11,135 bases of DNA from Clostridia bacterium (lineage in GTDB: Bacteria > Bacillota > Clostridia > Oscillospirales > CAG-272): positions 1-11,135 of the forward strand of contig JAFQNM010000213.1 of the NCBI GenBank assembly GCA_017395885.1. Direction: 5' to 3'. This document shows positions 8,288 to 11,135 of the stretch, in pieces. The position numbers and the translations under genes were made by a program. The notes beneath the pieces are model-generated. The model made no database searches. It was not told the origin of the DNA and was given only the letters and a program-made list of their open reading frames with translations. Numbering within the stretch: position 1 is the stretch's first letter; every line of letters starts with the position of its first letter.

Positions 8288-9367
8288 ATGGAAAACAAGA
8301 AAAGAGTAGGTATAATCGGTGCTACCGGTATGGTAGGTCAGAGATTTATTATGCTCCTTCAGGATCATCCGTTTTTCGAGATCACCGCTCTTGCGGCAAG
8401 TGCTCGAAGCGCCGGCAGATCATATAGAGAGGCGGTAGGCGGCCGCTGGAAGATGCAGGCAGAAATGCCCGCAAGCATTGCAGAGATGCAGGTTCTCGAT
8501 GCTGCCAACATCGAAGAGGTAAAGAAGCTTGTAGACTTTGTTTTTTGCGCAGTAGATATGAAGAAGGATGAGATCCTCGCCCTTGAGGAGGCATATGCCA
8601 AGGCAGAGATCCCCGTTGTTTCCAACAACTCCGCAAACCGCTGGACAGAGGACGTTCCCATGCTCATCCCCGAGATCAATACAGAGCATCTTGCTCTTAT
8701 TGAGGAGCAGAAGAAGCGCCTCGGCACAAAGAAGGGCTTTATCATCGTTAAGCCCAACTGCTCCATCCAGAGCTACGTTCCCATGCTCACACCTCTCCGC
8801 AAGTTCGGCATCAAGCAGGTGGTTGTAAGCACCTATCAGGCGATCAGCGGCGCAGGCAAGACCTTTAACGAGTGGCCCGAAATGCTTGATAACATAATTC
8901 CCTACATCGGCGGCGAGGAGGAGAAGAGCGAGAAGGAGCCTCTCCGTATATGGGGTGAGCTTGTTGATGGCAAGGTGGTTCCCTGCCGGGAAACAGTTAT
9001 CACAAGCCAGTGCATTCGTGTTCCCGTTCTTGACGGTCACACAGCAACCGTATTTGTAAACTTTGAGAATAAGCCTACCAAGGAAGAGATCCTCGAGGCT
9101 TGGGCATCCTTCAAGGGCCTTCCTCAGGAGTATAGCCTTCCCCACGCTCCCGAGCAGTTTATTACTTATTTTGAAGAGGATAACCGTCCTCAGGCACATC
9201 TTGACCGTGATATTTACGGCGGTATGGGTGTAACTGCAGGCAGACTTCGCGAGGATTCTATCATTGACTGGAAGTTTGTAGGCCTTTCTCATAACACTCA
9301 GAGAGGTGCCGCAGGCGGCGGACTTCTTTCAGCAGAGCTTCTTTATAAGCTTGGCTATTTTGATTGA
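8288..9367 (+). CDS. asd: Aspartate-semialdehyde dehydrogenase, archaeal/fungal-type
   Basis: The enzyme reduces aspartyl phosphate to aspartate semialdehyde with NADPH, the branch point to lysine/diaminopimelate, threonine and methionine. The 359-residue protein has the nucleotide-binding GATGMVG at 11-17, the catalytic Cys158 in KPNCSIQ and the acid/base His251 in VLDGH. Motifs such as SNNSANRW at 112-119 and the overall pattern resemble the archaeal/fungal branch rather than the classic E. coli type. This branch is also found in some Clostridia. ATG 8288 follows AAGG with 7 bases of spacing; a longer in-frame extension from 8240 would start before the expected transcript. It has its own promoter and terminator, so it is probably expressed alone. 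Confidence 0.95.
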   Translation: MENKKRVGIIGATGMVGQRFIMLLQDHPFFEITALAASARSAGRSYREAVGGRWKMQAEMPASIAEMQVLDAANIEEVKKLVDFVFCAVDMKKDEILALEEAYAKAEIPVVSNNSANRWTEDVPMLIPEINTEHLALIEEQKKRLGTKKGFIIVKPNCSIQSYVPMLTPLRKFGIKQVVVSTYQAISGAGKTFNEWPEMLDNIIPYIGGEEEKSEKEPLRIWGELVDGKVVPCRETVITSQCIRVPVLDGHTATVFVNFENKPTKEEILEAWASFKGLPQEYSLPHAPEQFITYFEEDNRPQAHLDRDIYGGMGVTAGRLREDSIIDWKFVGLSHNTQRGAAGGGLLSAELLYKLGYFD

Positions 9368-9371
9368 AAAT

Positions 9372-9403
9372 AAAATGCTGTCGCAAAAGCGACAGCATTT
9401 TTG
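9372..9403 (+). terminator. Intrinsic terminator of asd
   Basis: A perfect 13-bp stem (9372-9384 with 9389-9401) closes on an AAAA loop, with a T run at 9398-9402. It starts 5 bases after the asd stop and ends only 9 bases before the bioY ATG. Confidence 0.92.
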
Positions 9404-9411
9404 ATAAAAAC

Positions 9412-9918
9412 ATGAAAAACAGAAAAACAGTTTTTATAGGTGTGATGGCGGCCGTGATCAGTGCCGTTTCCGTCTGGCAGATCCCCCTTCCCTTTGGGGT
9501 TCCCTTCACCTTTCAGGTGCTTGCGGTTGCCCTTTCGGGATACGTGCTGGGAGCGGGAGGAGGAAGCATTGCCGTTTGCGTTTATCTTGCCCTCGGTGCC
9601 GTGGGTGCACCTGTTTTCAGTGGCTTTGCCGGAGGTGTTGCTACCCTTGCAGGTCCAACGGGAGGCTTTCTTCTGGGCTTTTTGCCCCTTTGCGCCCTTT
9701 GCGGCGTGGGGCGGAATAAGGGGAGCCTTGCAGGTCTTCTTTTCGGTGCGCTGGGTCTCATATTCTGCCACCTGACAGGGGTTGCATATTATATGATAGC
9801 AACAGGCAGCTCTCTTTTGGCATCACTTCTGTCAGTATCTCTGCCGTATCTTCCAAAGGATATGATCCTGGTGGCGGCGGCATATTTTGCTTCTATCCCC
9901 ATAAGAAAGGCAACGTGA
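9412..9918 (+). CDS. bioY: Biotin ECF transporter substrate-binding subunit BioY
   Basis: BioY is the membrane S component that captures biotin. It usually works with the shared ECF ATPases and EcfT, none of which is seen here. The 168-residue protein is nearly all hydrophobic. Family motifs are IPLPFGVPFTFQ at 24-35, GAPVFSGFAGGVATLAGPTGG at about 65-85 (the biotin-site region) and PYLPKDM at 145-151. The start is taken as ATG 9412 because it gives the normal N-terminus. A TTG at 9364 would add 16 residues translated through the asd terminator, and an ATG at 9445 would remove part of the first helix. No Shine-Dalgarno sequence or clear promoter is visible before 9412, so expression may depend on read-through from asd or an unrecognised signal. 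Confidence 0.93.
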   Translation: MKNRKTVFIGVMAAVISAVSVWQIPLPFGVPFTFQVLAVALSGYVLGAGGGSIAVCVYLALGAVGAPVFSGFAGGVATLAGPTGGFLLGFLPLCALCGVGRNKGSLAGLLFGALGLIFCHLTGVAYYMIATGSSLLASLLSVSLPYLPKDMILVAAAYFASIPIRKAT

Positions 9919-9939
9919 GCATCACGGCTGCCTTTTTTT
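9909..9939 (+). terminator. Terminator hairpin shared by convergent bioY and the symporter gene
   Basis: GGCA-A-CGTGA (9909-9918), loop GCA and TCACG-GC-TGCC (9922-9932) form an interrupted 9-bp stem followed by seven T. It contains the stop codons of both bioY and the minus-strand gene. On the minus strand the following run is only TTTCTT, so termination there is probably weaker. Confidence 0.8.
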
Positions 9940-11135
9940 GTTGCCCGCAGAGGGGAGAATGGACTTCAGATATCCTGCCTTTTCGGCAAACAGAAGGCAT
10001 ATGACGTTAAGACTTGTCATAAGAGAGATGCAAAGGTCGGCGGTCTGCCACATTATTCCCTCGGAAATGACGGAGCCGAGGATAATGAAGCCTGTGGAAA
10101 GGATAACGTATATCACGTCGGCAGCCTTGCTTTTTGTGAGAAATTTTAAGGCAACAGAACCGTAATGTACCTGAGAAAGCACCGTTGCATATGCAAAGAG
10201 CAGGGCAGAAACGGCAATGCAGACTCCGGCACCGGGGCCTGCCCCTGCAGAAAAGGCATACAGCGTAAGGGAAATGCCTGAAAGGCCGAGGGCGCATCCG
10301 TCTGAGAGGAGGATAACGAGAGCGGTGAGCGTGCATAGCACCACCGTATCGGCAAACACCTCAAAAATGCCGAAGCAGCCCTGATCGTGAGGGCTTTTTG
10401 TGTTGGCCTCGGCGTGGGCGGTGGGCGAGGTTCCGCTGCCGGCCTCGTTGGAGAGTATGCCGCGTGTCGTTCCGAATCTTATGGCTCTGACAAAAAGGTA
10501 TCCTCCCACTCCGCCCCCTGCCGCACGGACAGAAAAGGCCCCTTGAAGGATATCGGCAAAAACGTCGGGCAGGCGGGGCAGGGATGGAATTATTATAATG
10601 AGAGAGAGCAGGATATACAGAGCACAAAGGGGAGGTATGAGGCCAAGGGTAACCGAAGAGGCTCTTTTGCCCCTGCCGAGAAAAACGGGAAATGCAAAAA
10701 CGGCACAAATGCAACCCACAAGAAGGGGAGGCAAGGAGGGAAATGCTGCCGCCGCAGAGTTTATCTGAATAACGGTGCCTGTCAGCCAGGCGTTTGCAAT
10801 GCAGAGAAGTGCAAAAAGGCCTGCAAAGGCAGAGGCAATAAGGGGAGAGCGCCCGGAGAAGATCTCTTTGATGTAGTACATGGCTCCGCCGGAGTATCCG
10901 TCCTTGCCCGAAACTCTCGTTTTTACTGCAAGGCCCACCTCAAAATACTTGATGCTCATAGCAACAAGAGCGGAGACCCACATCCAGAAAACGGCACCGG
11001 GCCCTCCCTGACAAATGGCGGTGGCTACTCCTGTCATATTTCCGACCCCGAGAGTACCTGCCAGAGCCTGAGAAAGAGCCCTGCCCGGAGAAATTCCACT
11101 GCCGTCTGTCCTTTTAAACAGAGAGGCAGCCACCC
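9922..11135 (-). CDS. Sodium:alanine (AGCS) family symporter, N-terminus cut by the window edge
   Basis: Alanine or glycine:cation symporters use the Na+ (or H+) gradient to import small amino acids. About 403 residues are visible, and the frame is still open at 11135. Family members are usually about 450-500 residues, so the first membrane segment(s), roughly 50-70 residues, probably lie beyond the edge. A GTG near 11133 is likely not the true start. The family signature GVGNMTGVATAICQGGPG lies at 29-46, followed by FWMW. A second conserved stretch, TRGILSNEAGSGTSPTAHA, is at 223-241. The C-terminus ends in a short basic tail. Substrate (alanine, glycine or another) cannot be fixed from sequence alone. 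It converges on bioY with 3 bases between the stops. Confidence 0.93.
   Translation of the reverse strand, partial: VAASLFKRTDGSGISPGRALSQALAGTLGVGNMTGVATAICQGGPGAVFWMWVSALVAMSIKYFEVGLAVKTRVSGKDGYSGGAMYYIKEIFSGRSPLIASAFAGLFALLCIANAWLTGTVIQINSAAAAFPSLPPLLVGCICAVFAFPVFLGRGKRASSVTLGLIPPLCALYILLSLIIIIPSLPRLPDVFADILQGAFSVRAAGGGVGGYLFVRAIRFGTTRGILSNEAGSGTSPTAHAEANTKSPHDQGCFGIFEVFADTVVLCTLTALVILLSDGCALGLSGISLTLYAFSAGAGPGAGVCIAVSALLFAYATVLSQVHYGSVALKFLTKSKAADVIYVILSTGFIILGSVISEGIMWQTADLCISLMTSLNVICLLFAEKAGYLKSILPSAGNKKRQP

Noticed and set aside
8420..9292. A 290-codon open frame antisense to asd
   Set aside because: It has the same codon-aligned antisense effect, and the protein resembles no family I recognise. 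asd fully explains the region.

Overview
The window is a chromosomal stretch from a Gram-positive anaerobe. It is probably an uncultured, gut-type member of the Clostridia, in or near the Oscillospiraceae/Ruminococcaceae. The evidence is the classic atpIBEFHAGDC gene order, Shine-Dalgarno-rich compact operons, vegetative (sigma-A type) promoters, a secreted dockerin protein, an ECF-type biotin transporter subunit and intermediate GC content. The assignment is by gene content only; no rRNA or tRNA is present.

Positions 1-230 hold no gene I can support. A TTGAAA-N17-TATAAT promoter (208-236) drives a complete nine-gene F-type ATP synthase operon (269-6896): atpI, a, c, b, delta, alpha, gamma, beta and epsilon. 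Most junctions overlap or lie within a few bases, and the operon ends at a strong intrinsic terminator (6895-6934). Ribosome-binding-site positions favour later starts than the longest frames for atpB (GTG at 663), atpH (ATG at 2400) and atpD (TTG at 5239). Two features mark the enzyme. The c subunit carries a two-carboxylate motif typical of Na+-coupled rotors. The epsilon subunit is only 87 residues and lacks the inhibitory C-terminal helices.

Positions 6935-7078 are a short gap. From 7079 to 8110 on the minus strand lies a secreted modular protein: signal peptide, Cys/His motif, cohesin-like domain, two more Cys motifs and a C-terminal dockerin. A divergent promoter region (8111-8287) separates it from asd, an archaeal/fungal-type aspartate-semialdehyde dehydrogenase with a hairpin in its short leader and its own terminator (9372-9403). 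bioY (9412-9918) follows with no visible ribosome binding site. It converges on a sodium:alanine symporter family gene (minus strand, cut by the right edge). Only three bases separate the two stops, and both sit inside one terminator hairpin.

The region looks mostly like housekeeping and nutrient-acquisition genes: ATP synthesis or ion pumping, aspartate-family amino-acid synthesis, biotin uptake, Na+-coupled amino-acid uptake and a cell-surface or extracellular protein. I saw no mobile element, CRISPR array, defence system or clearly new multi-gene system. The most notable points are the inferred Na+ coupling, the truncated epsilon subunit and the unusual domain combination of the secreted protein.
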